NCBI GenBank assembly: GCA_934463425.1 | Contig: CAKSJP010000007.1 | Coordinates: 1 to 64,000, forward strand | Origin: an uncultured Ruminococcus sp. | GTDB lineage: Bacteria > Bacillota > Clostridia > Oscillospirales > Ruminococcaceae | Direction of reading: 5' to 3' | DNA: 64,000 nucleotides | The notes under the pieces: generated by a model | Database searches by the model: none | Seen by the model: only the letters and a program-made list of their open reading frames with translations | What the model was told of the DNA's origin: nothing | Made by a program: the position numbers and the translations under genes | In this document: one piece after another, positions 6,616 to 21,600 of the stretch | How the letters are laid out: each line of letters starts with the position of its first letter | Numbering within the stretch: the stretch's first letter is position 1

Positions 6616-9600
6616 TTACTTTTTCTTTCTTCTCGTCAGGATCACCAACAGCAGTGAGAAGCCGCAGGCCGCAATCAAAATGGTGATGTGCAGCGCATTT
6701 TCTCCTGTTTTCGGTGTTCCAGGAATGTTTTGCTTTTCCGGAATCGGAATCCGCTTCTTGATCGAAGTGTGTGCAGAAACATCAATGGTTGTGGTAGTTG
6801 TCTGTGTGCTGCTTCCGTCATGGCGATCGTTGTCGCTGACCGTCGCTGTAGTTGTGGTGGTAGTTGTGGTGTCGATGATAACATGATGTTTCTGTGTGGT
6901 AGTAGTCTCCTGGGTAGTGTCGAAGATCTCGGCGCTTGTATGATGTGTCGTTGTTTTGGTTGTGATCTTGGTAGTTGTAATACTGTGTGTATCGTTGCTG
7001 ATATGATGCTTTGTCGACATTGTTGTCCGGCTGTCGGCCGTTGTTGATGTCGATGCAGCAGATATGGAGCTGGATACTGTCATCTGACTGCTTGTCAGAC
7101 TGGTATGTGTTGTTGTAGTATGCGTTGTGATCGTTGTTGTGACAGACGGCTGTGTCGGCCCTGCACTGGAAAGCGTTGTCAGAGATGTGGTATTTGTGGT
7201 AGTTTTTCTGCTGACAGTGGTCGTCAGTTCAGTATGCGTGGTGTGCGTTGTATCCTGTGTCATTTTTGCTGTTGATGCTGTTGTCCGGGTTATCGGTGAT
7301 TGTGTTGTCTGATGTGTATGCGATGCTGTGGTATGTGTGGTATGCCGTGTAGTGACAGTTGCCTGTTCAGAAGTGCCGGCCGCTGTTGTTTTCGTTGTAT
7401 GTGTTGTGATATGTGTCTTTGTTGCAGAAGTTGTATACTTCGATGCTGCAGTGGTTTTTGATGTGGTAATCATCGTTGTTGCAGTGGTCTTTTTCGTTTG
7501 CGATGCTGTGACTGAAACAGAAGTCGATGTTGTACCGGATGTATGCTTATGGGATGTACTTGTAGTTGCAGTGGTATGCAGTTGTGTGCTGCCTGATGAC
7601 ATACTGCCGGAGTTGGATGTTGTCTCTGCGGTTTCAGATGACTTTGAAGTACTGGTGGTTTCTGCCGTAGTCGCTGAAACGGACGTTGTAGTCTCCTTGG
7701 TAGTTTCCGAAACAGCTGTTGTGGTCTCCTCCGGATCCCGGTTCAGATACACATCCAGCGAAGCGGCATCTGCGCCCTTTGCAATGTTATATCCATCCAG
7801 ACAAGTTCCCGAAGTCAGATTCTTTTCCTCCGGCAGTCCCAGTACGAGACAGCCGTCCAGAATATTTCCGGTCAGATGGATCTCCGTCTGTTCGACATCT
7901 GCTCCGGCATATGTAATTGCATGATAGCCATCCGGAATCGGATCGACCCACAGGCGATAGCCTGCCAGATAGGTCTTGCCGTCGATCGTAACAGAAAGCG
8001 GCATATCTGCAAAGCAATATGTACCGTCTGTACCAGTTTCAGTGATACGCATTCCATCTGGAAGCAGTTCCCACTTTCCGTCCTTGCGGTAATACTGCTG
8101 CAGCACGATCCGTACATTTGCGATACCGGATTCGTTTGCGCCGATCTGCTTATCGCCGTCTGCATCATCCCAGACAATGCCGGAGATAGATGCGCCGATA
8201 TCCTGCGGCACGATGCCGCCGTCCTGACCGGTGCTATCCTCTGCCTTAACAATATCATAATCGATGCCGCGAACGGTACGCTGATACACTGCAGAAACAT
8301 TTTCGACAGTTCCTGCTGCCAGAATGATAAATTCGTCCGGCTGCTGCAGTTCCAGCGTTCCTGCAATCAGGTCGCTGTCCTTCATGCGGTCTGTTCCGGC
8401 ATGATATTTGGTTGCTGCATAACCATCCGGCATCTGACAAAGCTTCAGCTGATAGCCTGCCACATATGCCCTGCCGTTCTTCACAACACTGACGGGCAGA
8501 TTTTCAAACCGATATTCCCCGTTGGACGCCGATGCCGTCGGTGTTCCGGTAGCGATAGGGATCGCCGCCGTTGTGCCAGTTGCCACCGGAGCAGCTGCCG
8601 CGGTTCTTGCAGCGACCGGTGTTTCTGTTGCCACCGGTACGCCAGCCGTCATCGGTGCAAAGTCCTCGTCCAGTATCCACATGCCCTGATCTTCATCATA
8701 GTAGCTTCGTGTCAGCTGGACCGATGCTGTTGCAATGCCTACTTCCTCTGCATCCTGAATGCCGTTATAATTTGCGTCATTCCAGATATAGCTGTCAATA
8801 GACGCTGTTTCAACAGGTGTCAGACCGCCGTCATAATCCGTGTTGTCCTGTGCCTTGACAATGTCATAAGCATGATCTCCCACAGTGCGGTCATAATAGG
8901 TGTTGCCGCTGGACGGTTGCGCCAGAATGATCACCTCGTCCGTATCTTGATACAGATGCAGTGTGCTGGTGCCAGTAGCAGCTTGAACGTACAAGTCGCT
9001 GTCTGCTGTGTTATCATCTCCCATCCGGAATTTCGTTGCAGCGTAACCATCCGGCATCTCGTTCAGACTCAGCTGATAGCCTGCCAGGTAACGCTTTCCG
9101 CCGATCTCTACAAATGTCGGCAGATTGTCAAAGTGATAGTGTCCATCACTGGATGCTGTTGCGGTCGGTGTATTTGCTGCAGCCGGTGTGCCCGTTGCCA
9201 CAGGAGTTGCCGTTGCAGTCGGTGTGCTTGTTGCCACAGGGGTTGCGGTGGCGACTGGTGTTCCCGTTGCCACTGGTGTACCAGTTGCCACAAGAACAAA
9301 GCTGTCGTCCTGCTTCCACTGTTTGTCAGCATCATCGTAATACTTTCGTGTCAGCTGAACCGATGCTGTTGCAATGCCTACTTCCTCTGCATCCTGAATG
9401 CCGTTATAATTTGCGTCATTCCAGATATAGCTGTCAATAGACGCTGTTTCAACAGGTGTCAGACCGCCGTCATAATCCGTGTTGTCCTGTGCCTTGACAA
9501 TGTCATAAGCATGATCTCCCACAGTGCGGTCATAATAGGTGTTGCCGCTGGACGGTTGCGCCAGAATGATCACCTCGTCCGTATCTTGATACAGATGCAG

Positions 9601-12600
9601 TGTGCTGGTGCCAGTAGCAGCTTGAACGTACAAGTCGCTGTCTGCTGTGTTATCATCTCCCATCCGGAATTTCGTTGCAGCGTAACCATCCGGCATCTCG
9701 TTCAGACTCAGCTGATAGCCTGCCAGGTAACGCTTTCCGCCGATCTCTACAAATGTCGGCAGATTGTCAAAGTGATAGTGTCCATCACTGGATGCTGTTG
9801 CGGTCGGTGTATTTGCTGCAGCCGGTGTGCCCGTTGCCACAGGAGTTGCCGTTGCAGTCGGTGTGCTTGTTGCCACAGGGGTTGCGGTGGCGACTGGTGT
9901 TCCCGTTGCCACTGGTGTACCAGTTGCCACAAGAACAAAGCTGTCGTCCTGCTTCCACTGTTTGTCGGCATCATCGTAATACTTTCGGGTCAGCTTTACC
10001 GAAGCTGTGGCAATGCCAACTTCCTCTGCATCCTGAATACCGTTGTAATTGGCATCATTCCAGATATAGCTGTCAATGGACGCCGTTTCAATTGCTGTCA
10101 AACCGCCGTTGTGCGATGCGATCGACTCCGCCAGATTTGCCGGTGCATAAGCGATGCCATCAATGGTGACGGTATGCTCTGTCGCGCCTTCGGTTGCCCC
10201 GGCTGCCAGGATGATATGCGATTCACCGTCTGCCATCATACTGCCGTTTTCCGGGTTCAGGAAGCTGTTTTCCCGCCCCTTATCCGGTTCCGCGTACTGC
10301 TTGGTCACCGCATAAGTATCCGGCACTGTCGTCAGATCCAGCTTGACATGATAGCCATAAATGCGCTCCTTATTGTCCGCAGCGCTGCCGTCAGACAGAT
10401 CTCCCGGTACATGCACGTCCAGACCATCAAACTGATATACCCCGTTATCCACGATCTGAGAAACTTCGCCGAATGCATCATCCGGTACCCATTTTTCATT
10501 CTCATAGATGTCACGAGTCAGTATCACACGAACAGAAGTGGCTACCGGCACTTCATCCAGGTTATACAAACCGTCATAGTTCTTATCCTCCCAGATCGTG
10601 CCGCGGATAACGCCCTTGTCCTGCTGCTTGAGTCCGGCATCATAATGAGCCGTATCCTTGCCGCACGCCAGATCTACCTGGTACATTGTACCATTGGCAT
10701 CCGGCACTTCCCGTACCGAAGCACGGTTTGCTGCTCCGCTGGCATCCATACCTGCATCCGCCGCCGGAATGATAAATTCGTTTGGACTTGTCAGATAAGT
10801 GCTGTCCAGTGCGAGGTCGCTGTCCTTGGTGCGGTCTGTTCCCACGCGATACTGCGTTGCCAGATAGTTTCCGCGGAGATTTTCCAGACAAAGCTGATAG
10901 CCTGCGGCATAATCCACATTGCCGACTCTTACCCAGGTAGGCAGATTCGCCAGTGTGTATTTGCCGTCTGCATTTGTGGAATCAGAAAAGGCATTGTTGG
11001 CCGGCTGCCACTGGCTGCCGTCGTAGTAATACTGGATTGCTCTGACGGTGACGTTTTCGATTGCCGCCTTGTCCTCTGCGGTATTTGCACCATCATCCTG
11101 GATACCGTTATAATTGCGGTCGATCCAGATCCGTCCGGAGATGTCCCCTACTGCCAACTGTTTAAAGCCGGCATCATAACCGGAAACATCTTCCTTTCGG
11201 AGAATGTCCATGCCATCCACAGCATATGCCGTGCTGTCTGTATCCGCAGCCGCACAAGCAAAATAGGTGTCTTTCGTCAGATAACGGCTCTCCGCATCCA
11301 GATCGCTGTCTATTGTCGGATCGTCGCCCTGCTGATACCAGGTAATGGTATAGCCGTTTGGCACTTCGCTTGTCATCTTCAGCTGATAATAGCTGAGATA
11401 GGTCTTGCCGTCCACATTGCAGAATGTGTCTACATCGTTGAACTGGTACTTGCCGTTTGTGTCAGAAGATGTCTTCCACGTGCTTCCGGTAGAATGATAG
11501 CTGCCGTCTGCATCACGGTAATACTGTTCCAGTGTGATATCCACACCAGAAACATTTCCTTCGCCGGTATCCTGCAAGCCGTTGTAATTCGCATCGTCCC
11601 AGACACGCCCTACAACCTGCGCCTTTTCGACCTGCTTCAAGCCGCCGTTCCAGTCTGTCTGAGCTGCGGCATCCGCAATGTCATATGTCTTGCTGTTATA
11701 GGTTCTCTGGTATTCGCGATCCGTTTCCGGCTTTGCATCTGCTGCCGGGATCAGGTACTGATCCGGTGCAGTCAGATAAATGTTATCACTCTGATAGGGA
11801 TCTGTGATCCAGAATCTGCTGTCTCCGCCTGCCTTGGTAATGCCGTAGGTGATCTTACCGTCAGCATCCTTCGGCAGCGCATCCAGTTTCAGCTGATAAC
11901 CGGCCAGATAACGCTTACCGCCGACTTCCACAAATGTGGGAATAGCATCAAACTGATATTTTCCGTCGCTGTCGGTTTTTCCCGTTACAGTAAATGCAGT
12001 CGGTATCCAGCTTTCGCCGTCCCAGTAGTACTGTTCCAGCGTCATCGGCAAGTCATGCATGCCGCTTTCGTCAGATGCCATACTGCCGTCATAGTCTGCA
12101 TCGTTCCAGATCCGTCCGCTGATAGATGCGTTCCGGAATGCCCGGATGCCGCCGAGGTACGCATCCCTGCTGTCACGGCTTTCTGTGATATCGTAAACAA
12201 TATCGGTACCCGGAACTGCACGGTAAGTGCGGTCATAGTACTCGTTGTACTGCGACGTACTTCCGGTGTGTTCTCCGATATACGGCTGTGCCTCTGCTGC
12301 AACGATCAAGTATTCCTGCTTGCCCATCAAAGTGAGTGCGCCGTTGTCCCAGTGCAGCTTGTTGTCATTGGCGAGCACGGTAACCGCATTGCCATCCGGC
12401 AGCGCATCCAGATGCAGCTGATAGCCTGCCAGATAGCGCTTGCCATCGACTTCCGCATAAGTGGGAATGCCTTCAAAATAATACAGACCGTTGCTGTTGG
12501 TCACTGCGGTCATAGTCGCCTTAGTCTTTTTCCAGGTCGTTCCATCCAGATAATACTGATACAGTGTCAAATGGAGATCGCCGCAGCCGCTTTCGTCAGA

Positions 12601-15600
12601 ATCCATTTTGCCGTCATAGTTTGCGTCATTCCAGATTTGACCTTCCATTGCCGCGGTTTGCATGGTTTTCAGTCCGCCGTTATACACGTCGTCAGAATTT
12701 TCTGCGGTAACAATATCATACTTCACATTGCCATATTCCCGTGCATAGTATTCGTGGAATCCCGGTTCACCGCTGCCATCTGCGCCATGCACCGCCTGCT
12801 TTGCCAGCAGGATATACTCGCCCGGCTGGTTGAAGTCCACAGTATGGTCTGAGTTAGAATCCTGAGACGCTGCCAGCAGGTCACTGTTGATGCAGTTTCC
12901 TGTGGAATCCAATGCCTGATACTTGGTCACCGCATAGCCATCCGGCACGGCATTCAGCCGCAGGCGATAGCCTGCCAGATACATCTTTCCGTCAACCGTC
13001 ACAAAGGTCGGCTGGTTTTTAAACTGATATGCACCTGTCTTGGCATCTGTCTGAACAGAATCTTTCTTGATAAACTGCCAGTTTCCGAGCCCGTCCAGAT
13101 AATACTGATCCAGATATATGGTCTGCTGTGTTGGCATTGCCGTTTCGCCGGATTCTCGCAGACCGCTGTAATCCTTGTCGAACCAAACTGTACCTTGAAT
13201 CGTTCCGGTCTCAAATGCTTTCAGACCGCCGTTATAAATGTCAGTCACATCTGCATTCAATATGGAATCGTATTTCTTGTTTGTGACAGCATCAGTCAAA
13301 TTATAGGGATCGTTGCCTTGTGCCAGCTGTGCTGTCAGGAAGTAATCTCCATTGTCCGGTGCAGTCAGATAGTTCGTTTTTGCGATCCAGTCGCTGTCTG
13401 TTTCCGCGGCATCTGTTGCCTGACGATATCGTGTCACCGCATAGCCCTCCGGCACGTCTGCACGAATGCGGTAATATGCCAGCTGGTCTTTGCTGCCAAC
13501 CACAAAGTGGGTCGGCACCTTGGCAAACTGATATACGCCTTTGGCATCAGTTTTCACAGTCATGTCATTGTTCATGTGAACAAACTGCTTTACGGCAGCA
13601 TCATAGCGATACTGTTCCAGAGTGACAGAAACGCCGCTCTTGCCCTTTTCACCGCGGTTCAGAATGCCGTTGTAATCCGTATCTTCCCAGATCTTTCCCT
13701 TTACCGCAGCAGTTTCCCGCTGCTTCAGTCCGGCATCCAGATTTGCATAATCTCTTGCCTTTACCAGATCGTAGTACTTCTGTTGTACAGTATTCGGGGT
13801 GTCAATGTTTTTGATATTGGTATCGCGAACATATGTCCAGTTATAATCGGTGTACGGTTCTGTGTTGTTGGACTGCGTGCCTGCCTTTGCCTCCTGTGCC
13901 AGAATCAGCATTTCGTGATTGTCTTCCAGCACGGTAATGGGCAGGTCACCTGTCCGCTGGCTGTCCTCTGTGCCGTCATCAGCATCTGTGACATACAGCT
14001 TGCTGTAAACCTTGTCCGGCTCTGCATCGTTCCAATACTTTGTTGCCGCATAATCCTCCGGCAAGGTTTTCAGAATAACCTGATAGCCTGCCAGATACTT
14101 TACGCCACCCTTTTCCACATAGGTGGGGAGATTGCTGAACGTGTAGGTTCCGTCTGTTTTGGTTTCGTGTGTCCGGAATGCTGCATTTTCCAGCACCCAT
14201 TCGCCGCCGCGATAGAAATACTGCTGTAAGTGCACAACTGCCGGATTCTTGCTGTTATGATATGCTGCTTCGCCGTCGTCCTGAATACCATTATAGTTGG
14301 TATCCTCCCAGACCACGCCGCTGACGGATGCGGCTTCAAATGCCTTCAGACCACCGTCATAGCCGTCATAATCCTTTGCCTTGATGTAATCGTAGGCGTA
14401 ATCATGATTTCCGTCGTGCACTGCCGCATCATCATAGAGAATGTACGGTTCAAAATAGGTTTTTCCGTCAATGCCTGCTTCTGTTTCCGGCTGGGACTTC
14501 TTTGCAGTGATGAAATAGTCACCGTCCGACGGAGAGGTCAGATAGGATACCGTATCATAGCCGCTATAGCCTGCTCCGTGCTGTCCGTTCTGCGAGATCA
14601 AGTGGCTGTCCACCACCTGGGTCTCTGCATCGCCATTCTGCCGATAGCGGGTAACGGCATAGTTTTCCATACCGCTAGGCAGCGACAGCAGCTTCAGACG
14701 ATAATGTGCCAGTACCTTTTTCCCATTGATTTCCGCATATGTGGAAACACCGGAGAATGTGTACTTGCCGTCTGCATCAGTTTTTACAGTACGATGATTT
14801 CCGCTTGTTACCGGAACATATTTGCCGTTTTGCAGCACATACTGCTCCAGCTGGATTTCTGCGTTGGCAATTCCCTTTTCGTAGAATTGTGTCGCGCCGT
14901 CCGCATCGGTCACGGTATTGCGGATACCGTCATAGTCGAATGCCCCCTGATATTCTCCGGCTGCATTCCTGCCGTTGTCCTCCCAGAGATAGCCGGTTAC
15001 TTCAGAAGTCTGAATCTCCGTAAAGCCGCCGCTGTAGTCCAGCAGACGCTGTGCTTCGCCGGTATCATAGTAGGTGTCCTTATAGGCAATGACATTGTTG
15101 TTCCAGTTTGTCGTTTCTCCGGCAATAATAATGATGTTGTCTTTTTTATCATAGTTGTGATATGCTGTGATATTGCCGTTTTCGCCATACTCGAACCAGT
15201 CATCGCCAATGAGGTAGTGCTGCATCTCACCGGTATACTGCAGATCACTGTTTTCCGTAGAACGGTTGTTCGGATACTGCTTATACTTGGTGATCGCATA
15301 CTTCTGGTACAGATCGGCATTCTTAGCCGGATCGACATACAGCCGATAGCCTGCCAGATATGTCTTTCCGTCCTTCACATAATAGCTGGAAACATTCTGG
15401 AATACATATGCGCCGGATTCCGCCGTCTGAATGTCGCGTTCCCCGCCGGTAATGGCTACCCATTTTCCGGTATCGCCGTCATAGTAGAACGGCTGCAAGG
15501 TCACGGTCACACCCTCGATACCCTTTTCAAAGGTATCCCGGATGCCGTTGTAATTCGCATCGTCCCAGATCCACTGTCCGATAAATCCACGGGAACCGTT

Positions 15601-18600
15601 CACAAATCCCAGAGAAATGCTTCTGTTGATCTGGAAGGTCTGACCGTCGTCTTCATACAGCGGTTTATGATTTTCATCATAAGGAACGCTCGTCAGGAAC
15701 GGCCGTGTGCGGAAACTGCCTGCTACCTTCATCAAGTCATTGTCATTATCCTTTTTCAGCGGATCATCATACAGCATAAAGGGTGACGGCTTATAGGGAA
15801 CACCGGAAGTTCCGTCATACCTTGCAGCTGCCACATAGTTCTTGTTCGGATACAGGCGGAACTGATAGTAGCCTTCATCACTGGTGCGGACGACTGCCGG
15901 ATTGCCGTCGCCGTCAACGGCGATCTCCGGAGAGATATTGCCGTCTGCGTCTACTTCGTGCATTTCTACAATGACATCATTCAGCTTCTTCTCTGCGTCG
16001 TCCATGATGCCATTACTCTCGATCGTGCTGCCGTCAGCAGCAATTGTTTCATCGACCCATGTCCAGCCGCCATAGGTATAACCTCTGGAGACACCCAGCA
16101 TATAGGAAGTCATAGCAGTGTCATAAGCCTGATGCTTTGTCAGATCTTCTTCCACCGCATTTACATGAATCGGTGCAGTCTGTACGACCAGCTGTCCAGC
16201 CGAAGCCTTTGTGTTGGCTGTCTCATTGGCAAGAGCTGTAGTGTCACCTGCACCAATGCCGTTATAGACAACCGTTCCGTTCCGATAAACCTTGAGCGCT
16301 GTATTGGTCTGTCCCAGTTTCCGTGTGGTAACGGAATACTGATCGTATCCCTGCGGCAGTGTATATCGCAGCCGGTAATCTCCCGGTGTCAGATTCGACA
16401 GGATGAAATAACCCTGATTGCCGTAATAATCGCTTTCGGTGGTATAAGTCACCGGGCCGTCAGTAGTATACTGATATGCTGTCGGGTTGTTGTCCACACT
16501 TGTCAGAAATGCGCCGGTTTCAGGATCCAGCAGCACATAACGCGGTGTGTCCGGATCGGGGTTTGTAGACGGATTCGGGTCGGCTGCTACTGCTTCACCC
16601 TTTTGGTTCACTGAATAGCCCTTCGTGGTCAGCAGTTCAACTCGAACGCCGTTGATGCCGGGATCATCCGGCTTTCCGTCAAAATCAATGTCCGTTGTCC
16701 ATTTTCCGGTAGGCAGCAATCTGCCGTTGGATGCCTCTGCATACGCAGCTTCATTGCACTTTGCGTCATAGTTCAGATCATTCCAGACATAGCTGCCGAT
16801 ATAGCCTTTTCCGTGAGGTGCAGAAATATACGCACCTGCCTGCTTATTTTCCAGCAACTGATAACCGCCGTCGGTTGACGAACTGTCCCGATAACCGCCT
16901 GCAAAGCTGTTCCACTGAGCATATTCCTTCACTGCACCCTTGATATTCTCCGCATTTTTCGGGTCCTCCGGATTAGAAATCGGCGTCCCTACATACTTCG
17001 GCAGATTCAGCGGTGCATGCATTTCGTAATAAAGCTCCAATCGGCTTTTTTTCGTAAGCGATGTATCTACATTTTTCAGTTCAGCCCATACTGCACGAAT
17101 ACCGCGTACCAGAGTTTCATATTCCGCATCAGAAATTTTTTTCTTCTCATGTGCTGCAATCAGATCCGACAGCTTTACAAAATAGGTGTCCTTCGCATGT
17201 ACTTCACCGTACATATCCTCATAAAACTTCTTTTTGTCCGCATCTGTTACCGCATCGTCCGGCGGTGTCGGGAGCTGACTGGTATTCTGCAGCACATACT
17301 TTCCGCTTTGTGTCACAATCGGTCCGACCCAGATCGTATACTGATCCTGATTCAGGACAGAGGATACGTTTTCTGTAACCTGTTTCAGCTGCACCGATTC
17401 CGGGATGAGATAACCGTTCCACAAAGAGTTACGCGGCGTATTTTTATCACTGGCCTTGGTATCGCCATGATACGGCAGCACATCATAGAATAACAGCTTG
17501 TTGTATTTCGTATCGCCGTTGGAAGTGTTTTGCAGGGAAGCTGCATAAGAATACCTGCTGCCTTCCGGCACCTGTACTGGTATAGTACTGTTTACAGTAT
17601 CCAGTTCTGAAGTTGCCGTTTTCATTTGTGTCACAGTATTAGTAGACATCAGTGTGATCGCCTGAGAAGTAATGGTGATTGCCATATCCCGGCTATTGCG
17701 ATTCTGGTTGACATCATGACTGTCAACTTCATAAGCCACCATCTTGACACGATCCTGCTGCATCGGAATATACGGATTAAATGTGCCTTCCTTAAATCCA
17801 TAAGCTTTTGCCTGCATCAGTTCCGTAGAAACCATGCTGTTATTGGTTGTATCCAAAGGCACCATCATTTCCACCACGATCCGCAGACCCGGCTTCAATG
17901 TTCCAGAAAACTTAAAGTTTACAATCTTACGGTTCAAGACATTCGTAGAAATCGGCTTTTTCACAAAATACGGATTCGGAGTTTTCTGCGTGTCCAATTC
18001 CATATTTGTGTTTTCAGCATCGGCATAATCCTTGTTTTCCAGGTCAACGCCGCTCAGCTTCAGATCTCCGGCCTTTTGCAGAGCAACAAACTCGCCCTTT
18101 TCATTTTCTACATGCCAGGTCCACTGCGGTGTTTTTTTGTCCAGATTTTCCGCCTGTGTTTCCACACCGCCGTCTGCGTCAAGCACTGCAGTACTCTTAT
18201 AGTTGTCACCTATGTAGTAATCTGAAATGCTGCCGCTGGAATCATCCCGATATTGCACAAATTGAAACGAATCTTCCGAAAGATTTTCCAGATAGGGCAG
18301 TGCCAAAGAGACCGTCGGATTCGACAGGTTGTCCTCTTCTACGTCCTTTCGACCATATTTATCAGTTTCCAACAGATCATGACTCAGATTTTTATAAGTA
18401 ATTGTATACTTCATCATTTTACTGTTTTGGCTGTTGATACCGGTAATATTGCTGCTCCATGCAAATTCCTTGACTCTGGTACCTGTGAAATATTTTGCAT
18501 CAATGTCAATGCCAAGCCACGGAAGTTCCGGATCCAGGTAGAATCCTACACGAGAACGTGTTCCGGAAACAGCGTACTTAAAATCATCGCTGCGCAGGAT

Positions 18601-21600
18601 CACACTGACAAAATGATTGTTATGCAGTGAGATTGAAACAGCTGTATTCGCCGGGCGTGTCTGAAATGCAACACGCGCACTGTTTGCCTGAATGTCCTCG
18701 CTCAGTGCCTTCAATCCGTAATTCTCCGGATCTACTTCGTTGCGGTCCTGTCTGCCCTCAGTCTCTGCATCCGCATCCACGTTCATGTACAGTCCCTTTG
18801 GAACAGGATAATACCGCGGTGCTTCCGCATTATTCAGAGTAATTTCGCCCTCTGTAAAGCCCTCTGTCCGGATCACCCACCGCACCTGGCGAATGGATTC
18901 ATTCAGATTAAGCTGTGACAGCTGCTGCTGGAGCTTCTGGTTGGTGCTGTCAAAATGGAGATTGTTCTTTTCCAGTGCAATGGTTGTGTTTGCATCCAGG
19001 GCATAGCCATTTTCGTCACCAATGCGTACCCACCAGCTTGTACCAGTTCCGGAATTGGAATAGGTGTTGGAATAAATACCGTCATCCTGCTCCGTCTCCG
19101 GCGTATAGAATCCGGTTTCCTTGTCCGGCTGTGTGCTGATAAGCACGTAGGGATAGACCTTCAGATGCTTTTCCAGAATGTCATGCACCTGCTCCGCATC
19201 TGCAGCATACTCTGTCTCCAGTTCGCCGGATGAGGGAATTGCCCATTTACCAGTGGAAATTTCTGAAACACTGGGATAAACCAATTCAGAAACATGTGGT
19301 GTTACGTTCGGATAATTCACTGGTGCTTCCTGATCTGTACCGCGCAATGTCGCATAATTCGCCAGATTATAATTCACCACAAATTCATTGACCGATGCTG
19401 TATCATTAGACACCTGATCAATATAAGTGACTGTTTTATAAACCTGCTTGATATGCGGGTCTTCTGCGATGACCGTAGAAGAGTTTGGATCGTTGACGCG
19501 CACACGCTGATAGTTCAGGTCAGCGCGCACAGTGGTCTTGGGCGCAATCACAGTGACCTTTGCAGAAGATGCGATCAGATTGATCTCACCCGGCACAACG
19601 CCGTCAAAGGGTTCGATCTCCGGAATGGCATTTTTCTTTGTACTATTGGTATCCTTCACCCGCACCGCATTTTGCAGCTGCATACCCTCCATGGTCTGTC
19701 CGGAGAAGTTGAAATCATAGGTGTCATAAGCCAGCTTTGATTCCGGCACTTCCTGTCTCTGCTGCTTTTCGTAGACGATATTGCCGTAGGCATTATAGAC
19801 ATATGCCCCGTTCTCGTCCTGTTTCGGCATGAGACAGCCACCGCGGACATAGTACTTGCCGTCTGCATCCCGTTCGGCAAAAACGCCGTCCTTTGTGATG
19901 GCAAACTTGCCGTCTGTATCCTCAAATGTCACATAGACCTTGGAATAATAGTTTTCCCAGCTGCTGTCGGTGTCGTCCGCCAGTTCCAGGTTGTCGATCC
20001 GGGTCTTGATCTTAAAGTTCAGCGTGCCGTTGAAATAGCCTGCCGGATGATTGCCTGCAACATAGGTCTTGTCGTCCTTGCAGTCGAAGCCTGCATCCTT
20101 CGGTGTGGTGATCTCGAATACCAGTGTTTCACCGCCGCGCTTGACAGCAGAATCCGCCCGTGTCAACTCGGCATCCGCATTTTCCGCCGGCGCAACATTC
20201 CTGGCAAAGTACCGCTGTGTCAGTTCGATGCCCCAGCCTGCCGCTCTGGCTTCTGCCATGGTCAGCTTTTGTGTGGTGCCGGACTTGTCGGTGTACTCCA
20301 GATAGTAGTCGTCCATCAGATCGTCCTCATCCCAGTACCGCACATTCTCCGGCAGCTGGAATGTCACTACCATCTTCGCGTGGAAGATGCTGCCGCGGTA
20401 ACGATAGTCCTTCTCGGACTGACTGGACACCTTGGCACTGTACCAGAGAATATCGCTGTAGTCAAAATCCTTTCCACTGTTCTGATACTGCTGACGAGTG
20501 TCTACTTCGTCCAGGTTTTCCGTGTCTGCGGTAAAGCCCTTCTTACCCGCTTCTGTTTTTTCCGCAGCTACCATGTTCTCCGCCTTCAGGGACGGTGTCT
20601 GGGTGCGGATCTTCAGCGTATTCACAACGCCGGAATCCTGCATTGCTTCGGCAGAGGTGAAATCCGAGAAAAGCATATCCGTTTTTCCGTCATACGGCGA
20701 AACGTCACGGTTCAGTGCAGAACGGATGCTTTCCCACAGTGGCTTGTCCTTCCGGTACTCATCCATCTGCATTTCTTCATTTTCGGCATACCGCTTCATG
20801 CTGCCCAGCATATAGGTGCCGTGTTCGTAGTTATGGTTCAGCAGAACATAGGAATCCGAACTGGTTGAAGAAAGTCCGTCATTGTCTGTATCCGGACGCA
20901 TGGGCAGGGTATTCTTGGAAGCAAGATACTCCGTGCTATAACTATCATGATAGTTATAAGTCACCTTAGCTGTCGCAGCAACCGCATCCTTACGTTCATC
21001 CGTTTTACGGAATCCATAATCATAATAATTGTTGATGATCGGCTCGATCACTGCCGGCGAGCATACCTTGTATGGATTTCCGGAAATGTCGTTGTCCGTG
21101 ATAAACTGGTACGCGTTCACTCTGCTGGAAACATAGGAATAGTTGTTCAGGTAATTTTTCAGCAGATCTTCGTCTTCCGCGCCGTTTATCATATCATCCG
21201 GCTCTGCATAGGTGAAGGTCTTGATGCAGAAATTGTACAGGCTGCCATTTCGGATCGCCGCATCCTTTTTCTGCTTTTCTTCCAGCTGTGCTGCTGTCAT
21301 TGCCGTTTCGGTATCATTTTCCTCCCTGGCAAAGATCTGCACCACATAACGCTTGGTAGACGCATCATAATAGACCTCAGTGTCATAAAGCGCCGCCTGT
21401 TCGGTCAGTTCTGTCTCTGCATCCTTGTCGTACAGTTTCCACTCCACGGACTTTTTACGATTTTCCGTGTTATCCGTGGTATAGCGTGAGCCATCCGATG
21501 CCACCGGAACGATACCATAGGGCAGAATGTTGGTGATGACCGGCAGAGAAAGCGAACCCTTCTGACCGCCGTCTGTACCGTAGCTGTGCAGCGTTTTTTC

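Noticed and set aside
8541..9960. Short regularly spaced repeats resembling a CRISPR array
   Set aside because: The repeats are in-frame Thr-Pro-Ala codons within a coding module, with no unique spacers and no cas genes.
7876..12852. 1,658-codon open frame on the plus strand opposite the B modules
   Set aside because: It runs antisense to a well-supported repeat-module gene. The product is Cys/Arg/His-rich with repeats that mirror the modules, and no ribosome site or known domain is seen. It is a by-product of codon bias.
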